Part shown: positions 1 through 8,200 of the stretch, in pieces
Layout of the letters: every line of letters starts with the position of its first letter
How positions within the stretch are numbered: the stretch's first letter is position 1
NCBI RefSeq assembly: GCF_007827365.1
Contig: NZ_VISI01000002.1
Span: 935,001 to 999,000, forward strand
Direction of reading: 5' to 3'
DNA from: Olleya sp. Hel_I_94
Lineage (GTDB): Bacteria > Bacteroidota > Bacteroidia > Flavobacteriales > Flavobacteriaceae
DNA length: 64,000 bases
Position numbers and translations under genes: made by a program
The notes under the pieces: generated by a model
Seen by the model: only the letters and a program-made list of their open reading frames with translations
Database searches by the model: none
What the model was told of the DNA's origin: nothing

Positions 1-2318
1 GGTCTTAATTGTCTGTGGTCGCCAACAAGGATTAATTTTTGGGCTAAAACTGTTGGTATTAATGCTTCTGCTGTGGTTGCTTTTCCACTTTCGTCCATTA
101 TTACATAGTCAAATTCAAAATTATATTTTTGATATTTTTTTGATGCGATATGATTAGTTGTTGCACCAATTACTCTAATGCTATCTATTAATTTTTGGTT
201 TATATTACTATTTTCATCTAACGAACTAATTGTTGCTAACCAATCTTTAAATATTTGTTGAATAATCAAATTTTCGTTTTTAAGTTCTTTCTTAAATTCA
301 GACTTATATAAATTCCAATTTGATTTCGCTTTTTTCTTAACCTCAGTTTTCCAACCCTCAATTTTTCTGTCTAAAGTATGTTTTTGCAAACTTACTTTTG
401 GTTTTCTAATACCACTTAATCGAACAATTGGAATCTCTTTTTCCAATAGATTATCTAACACGTTATCAACTGCATCATTTGTTTGAGAAGTGATTAAAAT
501 TTTAGCATCAGGATTTTTATTTAATATTTGAAATACTATTTCTGTTATAACAGTTGTTTTTCCTGTTCCTGGTGGACCTTGAATAATTGTTAAAGGTTCT
601 CTATTAATTGCATTTAGTATTGCTTTTTGTTGATTAAAACTATATACAAAGTCATTACCTTTTTCGTCTGTTTGATAAACATTTGTTAGTTCTTGAAATT
701 CAAGATTTTTGCCCTGCAAGTCAGTAGGATTAAAAACGTAATGTATTAAATCTCTATTTTGAACTTCATTATATTCTACTTTTCGTATTGCTTCTAATTG
801 TCTTTTCTTTTCCTCTTCTTGTTTACTGATATTTTCAAATATGTAACCATTTTTGGGGATTTTTTCAAAATCTAATCCTTCACAATCCTTAAATTTTAGA
901 ATTCTTGTTTTTGTATTGAAATCATAAGCAACTCCCGAAAATTCCATTGGGTCTTTCATTTGTTTTTTATCGGCAGTTTCACTTACGATAAATTCAAAAT
1001 CTTCTGGGTTTGGTGGCGTTGCCTTGTCAATGTGAGAGAAGATTAAGCCGTTCTTGCTGTATTTCTCATTGTCTTGAATTTTAAATGAAATTTCATAATT
1101 TCCTTTTTTCTCAAAACCTACATAACGTAACCTTAATGAGTTTTTTTCTAAAACTTGCATTTCTCTGGTTAGTAAGTCTTTAAAGAATTTTAATTCTTTA
1201 GTAATTTCTTTTTTTCCTTTTCTATACTCGCTCTCGTGTTGTTTTTCTTTTTGTATTTTTTTTAAAAATGGCGTTAGGTTATGATAATCAATTTGGTGGT
1301 ATTGAGAAGTAAAAGTTAATGGAACATTAAACTTCTTTCCATATTTTGAAACTCGTGAATATTTGTTTTCATCTTCTATCTTGTTACAGAAATTACGAAT
1401 TGTTAATTCATTTTCATCTATTATCCATAAACAATGCGCGATAAAAGAATTAGTAATTATATCAAGAAGAATAATGTTTTCATTTTTAGAATTACTCCAA
1501 ACTTCAATTTTATTGTTATTGTCATTTAACTCATTAATTAGTTGTTCATTATTTTCTCCTGAAGTATAGATGTAGTAATCGGAATTAAATAAATTATTTT
1601 GAGTGATTTTAATAAGATCTTCAATAAATTGAATATAATTAAGTCGCTCATTAGGTTGTTTTTCGCAAGATTTATCTATTAACTGTTTAATTTCTTCAAA
1701 TTCGTTGATATCATTTTTTGCAAAATACCATTCAATAACTTTACCAATAGAATAAATGTCAGATTGATAGGAAAATCCCTTTGGGATTTTTCTATCCCAT
1801 TTTTCAGGTGACGCAAATTCTTTTGCGAAAATTTCTAGTTCTTGTGATTGACTTAATGTTGCAGAAATATCTGAAATTCCAAAATCAATTAAGTAAAAAT
1901 CAAAGTTTTCATCTACAAGTATATTTGCTGGTGTTATATCTCCGTGAGTTAGTTTATGTTTTTGTTGCAATTGCTGTAAACAATTTGCAATTTGTTCAAT
2001 TCCTTTTAAAAAATGCGTTGGTTTGATTTCAAAAACATTTTCCTCTAAAGAAGTTGCGTTTTTGTTTTCAAATATGATGCAATAAGCACTTTGGATTTCG
2101 TCCCATTCATATTCAATAATTTTCGGAAGAGAAGAGTGGGCTGCTTTTTTTAAGTGTCGTAATTTATTGTTAAGAATTTTACTCGGTTGTGAATTTTTAT
2201 CAATTCCTTTAATCCATTTGATAAAATAAATTTCTCCACTTTCATCTGTTACTTTGGCGGTTGATGAATAACCTCTGTTTTGGATTTCTCCATATAGTTG
2301 GTATTTGTCTAAAATCAT
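1..2318 (-). CDS. Protein kinase fused to superfamily 1 (UPF1/DNA2-like) helicase, partial at left edge
   Basis: The reading frame is open for 772 codons from ATG at 2318 to the window edge, so the C-terminus is missing. The first about 250 residues form a Ser/Thr protein kinase-like domain: the catalytic loop reads HGDITPANILVD, followed by LIDFG in the DFG position. A linker of about 350 residues resembles the N-terminal part of UPF1-like helicases. The helicase core then shows Walker A (QGPPGTGKTT), motif Ia (TSQTNDAVDN), Walker B (VIMDESGKAT) and motif III (LVGDHRQL), and stops before motifs IV-VI. Its start is 14 bp after the stop of the DUF4258-like gene, so the two are probably cotranscribed. 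Kinase-helicase fusions of this kind are usually accessory genes; a role in phage defence or DNA stress is inferred only from architecture and the nearby CRISPR locus. Domain calls are secure, function is not. Confidence 0.88.
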   Translation of the reverse strand, partial: MILDKYQLYGEIQNRGYSSTAKVTDESGEIYFIKWIKGIDKNSQPSKILNNKLRHLKKAAHSSLPKIIEYEWDEIQSAYCIIFENKNATSLEENVFEIKPTHFLKGIEQIANCLQQLQQKHKLTHGDITPANILVDENFDFYLIDFGISDISATLSQSQELEIFAKEFASPEKWDRKIPKGFSYQSDIYSIGKVIEWYFAKNDINEFEEIKQLIDKSCEKQPNERLNYIQFIEDLIKITQNNLFNSDYYIYTSGENNEQLINELNDNNNKIEVWSNSKNENIILLDIITNSFIAHCLWIIDENELTIRNFCNKIEDENKYSRVSKYGKKFNVPLTFTSQYHQIDYHNLTPFLKKIQKEKQHESEYRKGKKEITKELKFFKDLLTREMQVLEKNSLRLRYVGFEKKGNYEISFKIQDNEKYSKNGLIFSHIDKATPPNPEDFEFIVSETADKKQMKDPMEFSGVAYDFNTKTRILKFKDCEGLDFEKIPKNGYIFENISKQEEEKKRQLEAIRKVEYNEVQNRDLIHYVFNPTDLQGKNLEFQELTNVYQTDEKGNDFVYSFNQQKAILNAINREPLTIIQGPPGTGKTTVITEIVFQILNKNPDAKILITSQTNDAVDNVLDNLLEKEIPIVRLSGIRKPKVSLQKHTLDRKIEGWKTEVKKKAKSNWNLYKSEFKKELKNENLIIQQIFKDWLATISSLDENSNINQKLIDSIRVIGATTNHIASKKYQKYNFEFDYVIMDESGKATTAEALIPTVLAQKLILVGDHRQLR

Positions 2319-2332
2319 TGTTTTATTTTTAT

Positions 2333-2620
2333 TTAACAGTTAATCCCTGTATCTCCAAACTTAGCAAAAGCTGTTATTAATATATTTTGTCTAGTCACTA
2401 CTGTTAAACTTGTCAAACCAAGACAATCTCTAGCTAACAGATATCCTTGTTCTATGGCTTGCATAATTCTTTCTTTATGAAGCACATACTCTACTTTGTT
2501 TCTCGCCATTGTTTTCATATCTCCTTTAATAAGACACATAGAAACTAGAAAAGGATCTATTTGTCGCTGTGTTAAGCGCTGTTGAAAATGAGGGCTTTGT
2601 TTATAATTTAGTATTTTCAT
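2333..2620 (-). CDS. DUF4258-like small protein
   Basis: The protein has 95 residues if it starts at ATG 2620 (MKILNYK). A longer reading from 2650 would begin inside a perfect hairpin (2638-2660), so I reject it. The N-terminal pattern SPHFQQRLTQRQID, with the His and two Gln-Arg pairs, matches the DUF4258 pattern (H...R...RgI). Proteins of that family are small, often sit in mobile or toxin-antitoxin-like neighbourhoods and have no established activity. The gene lies 14 bp upstream of the kinase-helicase and downstream of a 46-residue gene with an almost identical leader. It may be a regulator or partner of the kinase-helicase. The family call is tentative; the gene itself is well supported. 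Confidence 0.7.
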   Translation of the reverse strand: MKILNYKQSPHFQQRLTQRQIDPFLVSMCLIKGDMKTMARNKVEYVLHKERIMQAIEQGYLLARDCLGLTSLTVVTRQNILITAFAKFGDTGINC

Positions 2621-2637
2621 GATTTTTGGTTTTAATC

Positions 2638-2660
2638 TCATCCTTAACAAAAGGATGAGA
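2638..2660 (-). promoter_or_regulatory. Hairpin between the 46-residue gene and the DUF4258-like gene
   Basis: CTCATCC and GGATGAG form a perfect 7-bp stem with a 9-nt loop, 11 nt after the stop of the 46-residue gene and 17 nt before the next start. No T-run follows, so it is a weak terminator at best. It could be an attenuator or a stabilising 3' end. Confidence 0.5.
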
Positions 2661-2671
2661 TTTGGTTAGTT

Positions 2672-2812
2672 TTACTTCTTAGAATTTTGATTTGGGTTTA
2701 ACTGTTTTCCTCTGTTACCATGCACTTTACTATAAGCCTTGTTACTTCCAGATGTTCCTTTGTTTGAATTTGCTTGATTTGATTTGTGATTGTTTTGTTT
2801 TGAATTACTCAT
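2672..2812 (-). CDS. Small Asn/Ser/Lys-rich hypothetical protein (46 aa)
   Basis: The frame runs from ATG 2812 to TAA 2672-2674 and begins MSNSKQNNHKSNQANSNK. It is rich in Asn, Ser, Lys, Gln and Gly, has no hydrophobic segment and looks intrinsically disordered and basic. Its leader (ATTAAAACCAAAAATTATG) is nearly identical to that of the following DUF4258-like gene (ATTAAAACCAAAAATCATG), which supports it as a genuine expressed gene. It is the first gene of the leftward group that ends in the kinase-helicase. Small proteins of similar composition occur in flavobacteria, but I know no function. Confidence 0.6.
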   Translation of the reverse strand: MSNSKQNNHKSNQANSNKGTSGSNKAYSKVHGNRGKQLNPNQNSKK

Positions 2813-2926
2813 AATTTTTGGTTTTAATTAGATTTATAAAAGCTCAGCACCTTGCTAAACCCTTGTTATTACTGTAAATATCTAGATGTTTACAATTAAA
2901 TTTTCTAATTTGTGACAGACCAACTA

Positions 2927-2959
2927 TATTTGGGATATTGACCTACTTATTTGGGATAT
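2927..2959 (+). promoter_or_regulatory. Direct repeat upstream of the LytTR two-component operon
   Basis: The 12-mer TATTTGGGATAT occurs twice, at 2927-2938 and 2948-2959, exactly 21 bp apart (two helical turns) and 31 bp before the kinase start codon. LytTR regulators such as AgrA and AlgR bind direct repeats with this spacing. Autoregulation by the regulator encoded at 4040 is inferred. Confidence 0.5.
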
Positions 2960-2989
2960 AATATCAACCAAAGCACCAACTGTAATTAA

Positions 2990-4039
2990 ATGAATCGCTA
3001 TTCAGTACTTTATAATCAATACGCATTAACCGAGCAAATAGAATTACTAAGAAGCGCATTTTTAATATTACTATGCGTATTAATTTTAGTTATAATAAGA
3101 AATTGGTACAATCTTTATAAGAAGCGTTCTTTTAGAAAAAACAATAGATTATTAAAAGAAAAACTAGATGCTCAGCAATTAAACATCTCGAAATTTGATC
3201 AACAACTCAGAAAAACAGAATCTTTAGAAAGAAAACTGAATAAAAAGGTTACTGAAATTTTTCAGTTAGAAAAAGAAATGGAAGATTACAAGCAAAAATT
3301 CTATTCTTATTTAAGTGAAAAAGAAAAAGAGATAGCACAACATAAAGAAACAAATAACTATCAAAAAAGAGCTTATGAGCGTTTTGTCGACTATAAAAAC
3401 GTTGAAGCTAACAATACACGACTTGGTGCTCATTTTATTAAAAATGTAATTAGCCAGATTTACAAAGACATTGAGGAAACAGACAATAGCTACAAATCCT
3501 TTTTAGGTATAAATTATAAAAGAGGTGAGAAAAAAAGTAAAGTACCACCAATAAAAGCACTAAAAAATATTTTTAAATTATTAGATTATAATGTGTCGGC
3601 TTTAAATAAAGAACACACTACCCTTGAAGAAGAACTGGCACATATTAATATGTTTTTAGATCTTATTAAATACCTTAAACCAAATACCAATATCAATTTT
3701 AGTAACAAGTTAAACTCAGAACAAAATAGTAGTATCAAGATTAAACCAACGCTTTTCTTTCCGTTTGTTGAGAACGCTTTAAAACATGGCGCCTTAAATA
3801 ATGTAGATTCGTTTATTAGTATTATTTTAAAAGAAAATGACGACAAACAATTAAGTTATTGCTTGGTTAATAGTGCAGAACAACGCTTAGATTATGACAG
3901 TAAAGTTTCTCAATCTTCTAACTTTGGTTTGAATGCTTTACAGCAGTTACTTAATGCCTATTATCCAAAAAGCAAATTGGAACATAAAACATTACCAAAC
4001 AATCAATATTTATCTGAATTAACCTTAAGCTTAAACTAA
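2990..4039 (+). CDS. LytS/YesM-type sensor histidine kinase
   Basis: The protein has 349 residues. One membrane segment lies at about 21-37 (FLILLCVLILVIIRNW), followed by a long coiled coil at about 50-130, then the His_kinase phosphoacceptor region with AHFIKN at 146-151 (H148 is the likely phosphorylated His). The HATPase N-box reads FVENALKHGALN. There is no extracellular sensor domain, so the input is probably sensed through the membrane or coiled coil, or comes from a partner. The stop codon directly abuts the ATG of the LytTR regulator, indicating translational coupling. The H-box differs from the common PHFLFN (AHFIKN here) but keeps His, Phe and Asn. Signal and target genes are unknown. 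Confidence 0.88.
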   Translation: MNRYSVLYNQYALTEQIELLRSAFLILLCVLILVIIRNWYNLYKKRSFRKNNRLLKEKLDAQQLNISKFDQQLRKTESLERKLNKKVTEIFQLEKEMEDYKQKFYSYLSEKEKEIAQHKETNNYQKRAYERFVDYKNVEANNTRLGAHFIKNVISQIYKDIEETDNSYKSFLGINYKRGEKKSKVPPIKALKNIFKLLDYNVSALNKEHTTLEEELAHINMFLDLIKYLKPNTNINFSNKLNSEQNSSIKIKPTLFFPFVENALKHGALNNVDSFISIILKENDDKQLSYCLVNSAEQRLDYDSKVSQSSNFGLNALQQLLNAYYPKSKLEHKTLPNNQYLSELTLSLN

Positions 4040-4795
4040 ATGATACGATATATATTGGTTGATGATGATCCTAATACTTTAAAAGGTGTTAAAACTAAAA
4101 TTGATAATCTATCAAAAGATTATGAGTTAAAACATATAGCAAGTTATGACAGCTCTAAAAAGGCTTATCAAAATATAAATGAAGACGACTTTGATTTACT
4201 TATTGTAGATTTTGACATGCCTGTTTATAATGGTATAGAATTAGCTCAAAAAATTGCGACAAACAAAAAAATAATATTTTTAACCTCAACAACTAATAAT
4301 GAGAAACAAATCATAAATAGTTTAGATATTTCTGGATACTTAAGCAAACCTTTTGAGGTTGAAGAATTTGAGGTCATCCTTAAAAATAAGGTGATTGGAA
4401 AAGTAAGCAGTAAAAAAACATTTAAAAAAGGTGAGAGATTAACACTCGCAATTGGAGTTAATCAGGATATTGGTTTTTACCCTGATAAAACATACTACAT
4501 TTCCACATCACGAAACATAAAAAAATATCAGTCTAATAAAAACTGTGTCCATTTTTTTGGAGCTCAAGATGATGTCATTGTAACTAATGTTAGAATTAGC
4601 ATTAACGACCTATCGAAAAAATTAGAACCTTATGGTTTTGAAAAAATTAATCAAAGCACTATTGTTAATCTATCTAAAATTGATAATAGAAATAACAAAA
4701 AAATTGAGTTATTGGATTGTGAAGAAACACTTTTCATTGGAGACAAGGAAAAAAAAGGAATCGTATATAAAATACGATCTATATTTGGTATTTAA
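4040..4795 (+). CDS. LytTR-family response regulator
   Basis: The protein has 251 residues. An N-terminal receiver domain shows the acidic pocket VDDD (8-10), phosphoacceptor D57 in IVDFDMP, conserved T in FLTSTT and K in LSKPF. The C-terminal half (about 140-250) fits a LytTR DNA-binding domain, including the pattern YGFEKINQSTIVNLSKI, typical of the region where such domains read F..ihrS.lVNl.kI. It begins at the base after the kinase stop codon and is clearly its cognate regulator. The 21-bp-spaced direct repeat at 2927-2959 is a candidate binding site. Confidence 0.92.
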   Translation: MIRYILVDDDPNTLKGVKTKIDNLSKDYELKHIASYDSSKKAYQNINEDDFDLLIVDFDMPVYNGIELAQKIATNKKIIFLTSTTNNEKQIINSLDISGYLSKPFEVEEFEVILKNKVIGKVSSKKTFKKGERLTLAIGVNQDIGFYPDKTYYISTSRNIKKYQSNKNCVHFFGAQDDVIVTNVRISINDLSKKLEPYGFEKINQSTIVNLSKIDNRNNKKIELLDCEETLFIGDKEKKGIVYKIRSIFGI

Positions 4796-5105
4796 AACTC
4801 ACTTACTACCTCATCAACTCATCTAACGCTTTACCGTTTTTATCTTTCCCCAATGTCCAACAATTCGATACTATTTTATAAGAATCGATACTGTAGTTGT
4901 GTAGTTAAAAATTTAGTCCTCTTGCATCAACATACTTTCCATTAATTACCTTTTATATCAATTTAATTTTTAAATCGTTTCTGAGAAGTACAACCCAAGG
5001 TTTAAATGATTTAATCTCATTTCATACACTATGACATCCTTTAGAAACTAAAAATCAATCATTTACCAACCGTCATACTAAAATAAATTCTATCCATAAC
5101 ATAAT
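4796..5105. other. Non-coding stretch between the LytTR regulator and tracrRNA
   Basis: I find no open frame with a plausible start, no RNA gene and no strong hairpin. The sequence is AT-rich and lies downstream of two units that converge here: the LytTR operon on the plus strand and the tracrRNA on the minus strand. Confidence 0.5.
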
Positions 5106-5183
5106 AAAAAAAGCGACATTTTCATGCCGCTTTAAATGTTTTCACAACGGAATAATCCTTATTGTGAATTGATTTCAAATTGT
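5106..5183 (-). ncRNA. tracrRNA of the type II-C CRISPR system
   Basis: Read on the minus strand, the RNA opens with an anti-repeat (5161-5183) that can pair along 23 consecutive bases with the 5' end of the repeat read on its minus strand: 21 Watson-Crick pairs and two G-U wobbles. It continues with AAGGATTATTCCGTTGTG, the nexus-like core typical of flavobacterial tracrRNAs, and ends with an AAGCGGCA/TGTCGCTT hairpin followed by seven T (5106-5132). A TATATTTG box at 5188-5195 fits a flavobacterial -7 element that would start transcription close to 5183. Length is about 78 nt. The pairing requires crRNAs from the minus strand of the array. Confidence 0.9.
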
Positions 5184-5187
5184 TATA

Positions 5188-5195
5188 CAAATATA
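5188..5195 (-). promoter_or_regulatory. Likely -7 box of the tracrRNA promoter
   Basis: TATATTTG on the minus strand is an exact match to the Bacteroidota consensus TAnnTTTG and ends 4 nt before the anti-repeat. No clear TTG is visible at -33. Confidence 0.6.
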
Positions 5196-5216
5196 TATTA
5201 AAAAAAATAAATTTAA

Positions 5217-5232
5217 TTACGGTTTTCCGTAA
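5217..5232. promoter_or_regulatory. TTACGG-N4-CCGTAA palindrome upstream of cas9
   Basis: TTACGGTTTTCCGTAA has perfect 6-bp arms. It lies 53 bp before the cas9 ATG and 22 bp upstream of the tracrRNA -7 box, so one protein bound here could control both. The reverse complement of the same 16 bases occurs at 12892-12907. Confidence 0.6.
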
Positions 5233-5284
5233 AGTGGCTAATTATTAATTTTTTATTTTTAGTTAAAATTAAAACTCTTTTCAA

Positions 5285-8200
5285 ATGAGAAAAATATTAG
5301 GATTGGATTTAGGTACTACATCAATCGGTTGGGCTTTAGTAAATGAAGCTGAAAATGAAAGTGAAAATTCAGAAATCATTAAACTTGGAGTTAGAGTTAA
5401 TCCGCTTTCTATTGATGAAAAAACAAACTTTGATAAAGGAAAACCAATTTCTACAAATGCAGATAGAACCCTAAACAGAGGTGCTAGAAGAAACTTACAA
5501 CGTTATAAACAAAGACGTGAAAACTTATTTGAGGTATTATTAAAAAATAAAATAATCGAGAAAGAAACAGTTTTAACGGAGACAGGATATAACACGACTC
5601 ATGAAACTTTAAGATTAAGAGCTAAAGCACCTAACCAACAAATAGAATTAAAAGAATTAGCAAGGGTGTTATTTTCAATTAACAAAAAAAGAGGTTATAA
5701 AAGTAGTAGAAAATCAAAAAGCGAAGATGAGGGAAATGCTATTGATGGTATGTCAATTGCTAAAGAATTATATGAAAATAAAATTACACCTGGACAATAT
5801 GTATATCAACAACTTTTAAATAAAAAAAAATATATTCCTGATTTTTATCGCTCTGATTTACAGAATGAATTTAATACAATCTGGGATTTTCAAAAACAGT
5901 TTTATCCTAATATTTTAAATGATGAAATGTACAAGAAACTTGAAGGACAAGGACAACAAAGCTCTAGGAAGAGATTTCTTGCTATTCATGGTATTTATAC
6001 CGCTGAGAACAAAGGAAAAAGAGATGCCATCAAATTACAACATTATAAATGGAGATCAGAAGCAACAACTAATCAATTACCAATAGATCAGGTTTCTTAT
6101 GTTTTAGTGGAGATAAATAATGATTTAAATAAATCTAGTGGATACCTTGGTGCTATAAGCGACAGAAGTAAAGAATTATATTTTAAAAAGGAAACTGTTG
6201 GCCAAAATCTATACAGGCAAATAAAAGAGAACAATCATATTTCTTTAAGGAATCAAGTTTTTTATAGACAAGATTATTTAGATGAATTTGAACAAATTTG
6301 GGAAGAACAAGCTAAATATTACTCAGAATTAACTTCAGAATTAAAAAATGAAATTCGTGATGTCGTAATTTTTTATCAACGAAAATTAAAATCTCAAAAA
6401 CATCTTATTTCTGATTGTCAATTTGAAAAACGACATAAAGCTATTCCTAAATCTTCTCCATTATTTCAAGAGTTCAAAATTTGGCAAAATTTAAATAATT
6501 TAGAATTTAAAAACACAAAAACAAAAGAAAAAATTGTTTTAGATGAAGACTTAAGAATTTCTCTTTTTGAAGAATTAAATTTGAGAGGAAATCTAACAGA
6601 AAAAGACATATTAAAATTTTGTGATTTAGACACCACTTGGAAGAGCAATTTTACAACAGGACTAGAAGGCAATAATACAAACAAGGCATTATATAACATT
6701 TACCAATATATCGCTACAGAAGAAGGCTATGGTTTTGATTGGGAAAAGAAAAATGCAAAAGAAATACAAGAAGAGTTAAAATCCATTTTACCTCAAATAA
6801 ATATTGATGCTACTATTTTAAATTTTGACGCCAATTTAGAAGGCCAAACATTTGACAAACAAACCAGTTATCAATTATGGCACTTACTATACTCAGCTGA
6901 AGATGACACAAAAATATTAGAGAAAGACAGATTAATTTATGGAAACTCAAATGTAGCTCTAAAAAAGAAACTTCATACTAAATATGGTTTTAAACCAGAA
7001 TATGCTGCCATGATAGCTAATATTTCTTTACAAGAAGATTACGGTAGTTTGTCCTCTAGAGCTATTCGTAAAATTATTCCTTTTTTACAAGAAGGTAATG
7101 ACTATTCAGAGTCTTGTGCATTAGCAGGATACAACCATTCTAGTAGCCTAACCAAAGAAGAATTAGAAAAAAGAATTTTAAAACCAAAATTAGAAATACT
7201 ACATAAAAACAGTTTAAGAAACCCAGTTGTAGAGAAAATTTTAAATCAAATGGTAAATGTAGTAAATCAAATTATTGATGAATACGGAAAGCCTGATGAA
7301 ATAAGAATTGAACTAGCTAGAGATTTAAAAAAATCTGCAAAAGAAAGAGAAGAAACTACAAAATTTATAAACTCTGCAACCAAAGTAAACGACGACATAA
7401 AATTTTTAATTAAAAAAGAATTTGGGTTTACTCCCACTAAAAATGATTTAGTACGATATAAGCTGTGGCTTGAACTTAAAAACAATGGACATAAGAGCTT
7501 ATTTACAAACAAATACATTCCAAAAGAAAATATCTTTTCAAAAGACATAGATATTGAACATATTATACCAAAAGCTATTTTATTTGACGATTCCTTTTCC
7601 AACAAAACACTTGCCTACAGAGCTGTTAATCTAAAAAAAGCAGATAGAACAGCTTTAGATTTTATAGAACAAGAATATAATAATGAAGAAATTAATAATT
7701 ATAAATTAAGGGTAGAAAATTTATATAAAAATGGAGATATAAGCAAAGGAAAATACAGGAAGCTTTTAATGAGCATCGCTAATTTACCAACAGATTTTAT
7801 TGCGCGAGATTTAGTTAACACCCAGTATATTTCTAAAAAAGCAAAAAGTATGCTATTTGAAGTGTTTCAAAATGTAGTTCCAACATCTGGTAGAATTACA
7901 GATAAATTACGTGGTGACTGGGATTTAATAAACGTAATGAAAGAGCTTAATTTACCTAAATATAGAAGTTTAGGACTAACAGAAATTCAAGAAAGAAAAG
8001 GTAATAAAAAAATTGAGGTGATAAAAGATTGGACAAAAAGGAATGACCATAGGCATCATGCAATGGACGCACTTACAGTTGCTTTTACTACACATAATCA
8101 TATTAACTACATTAATAATCTTAATGCATCTAGAAGCAAAGAAAGTGTATTGTATGCCATTAAAAATACTATTACTAAAATTTACGAAGATCCAATTGGA

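Noticed and set aside
1363-2026. Plus-strand open frames (1363-1569, 1781-2026)
   Set aside because: They lie opposite the kinase part of the fusion protein, which has recognisable motifs in the other strand; their peptides have no recognisable feature.
2638-2650. Longer start of the DUF4258-like gene at 2650
   Set aside because: It would start within a perfect hairpin and skip the leader that is shared with the upstream gene.
4632-4826. Open frame in +1 frame at the end of the LytTR regulator
   Set aside because: It overlaps the conserved LytTR domain and shows only low-complexity residues.
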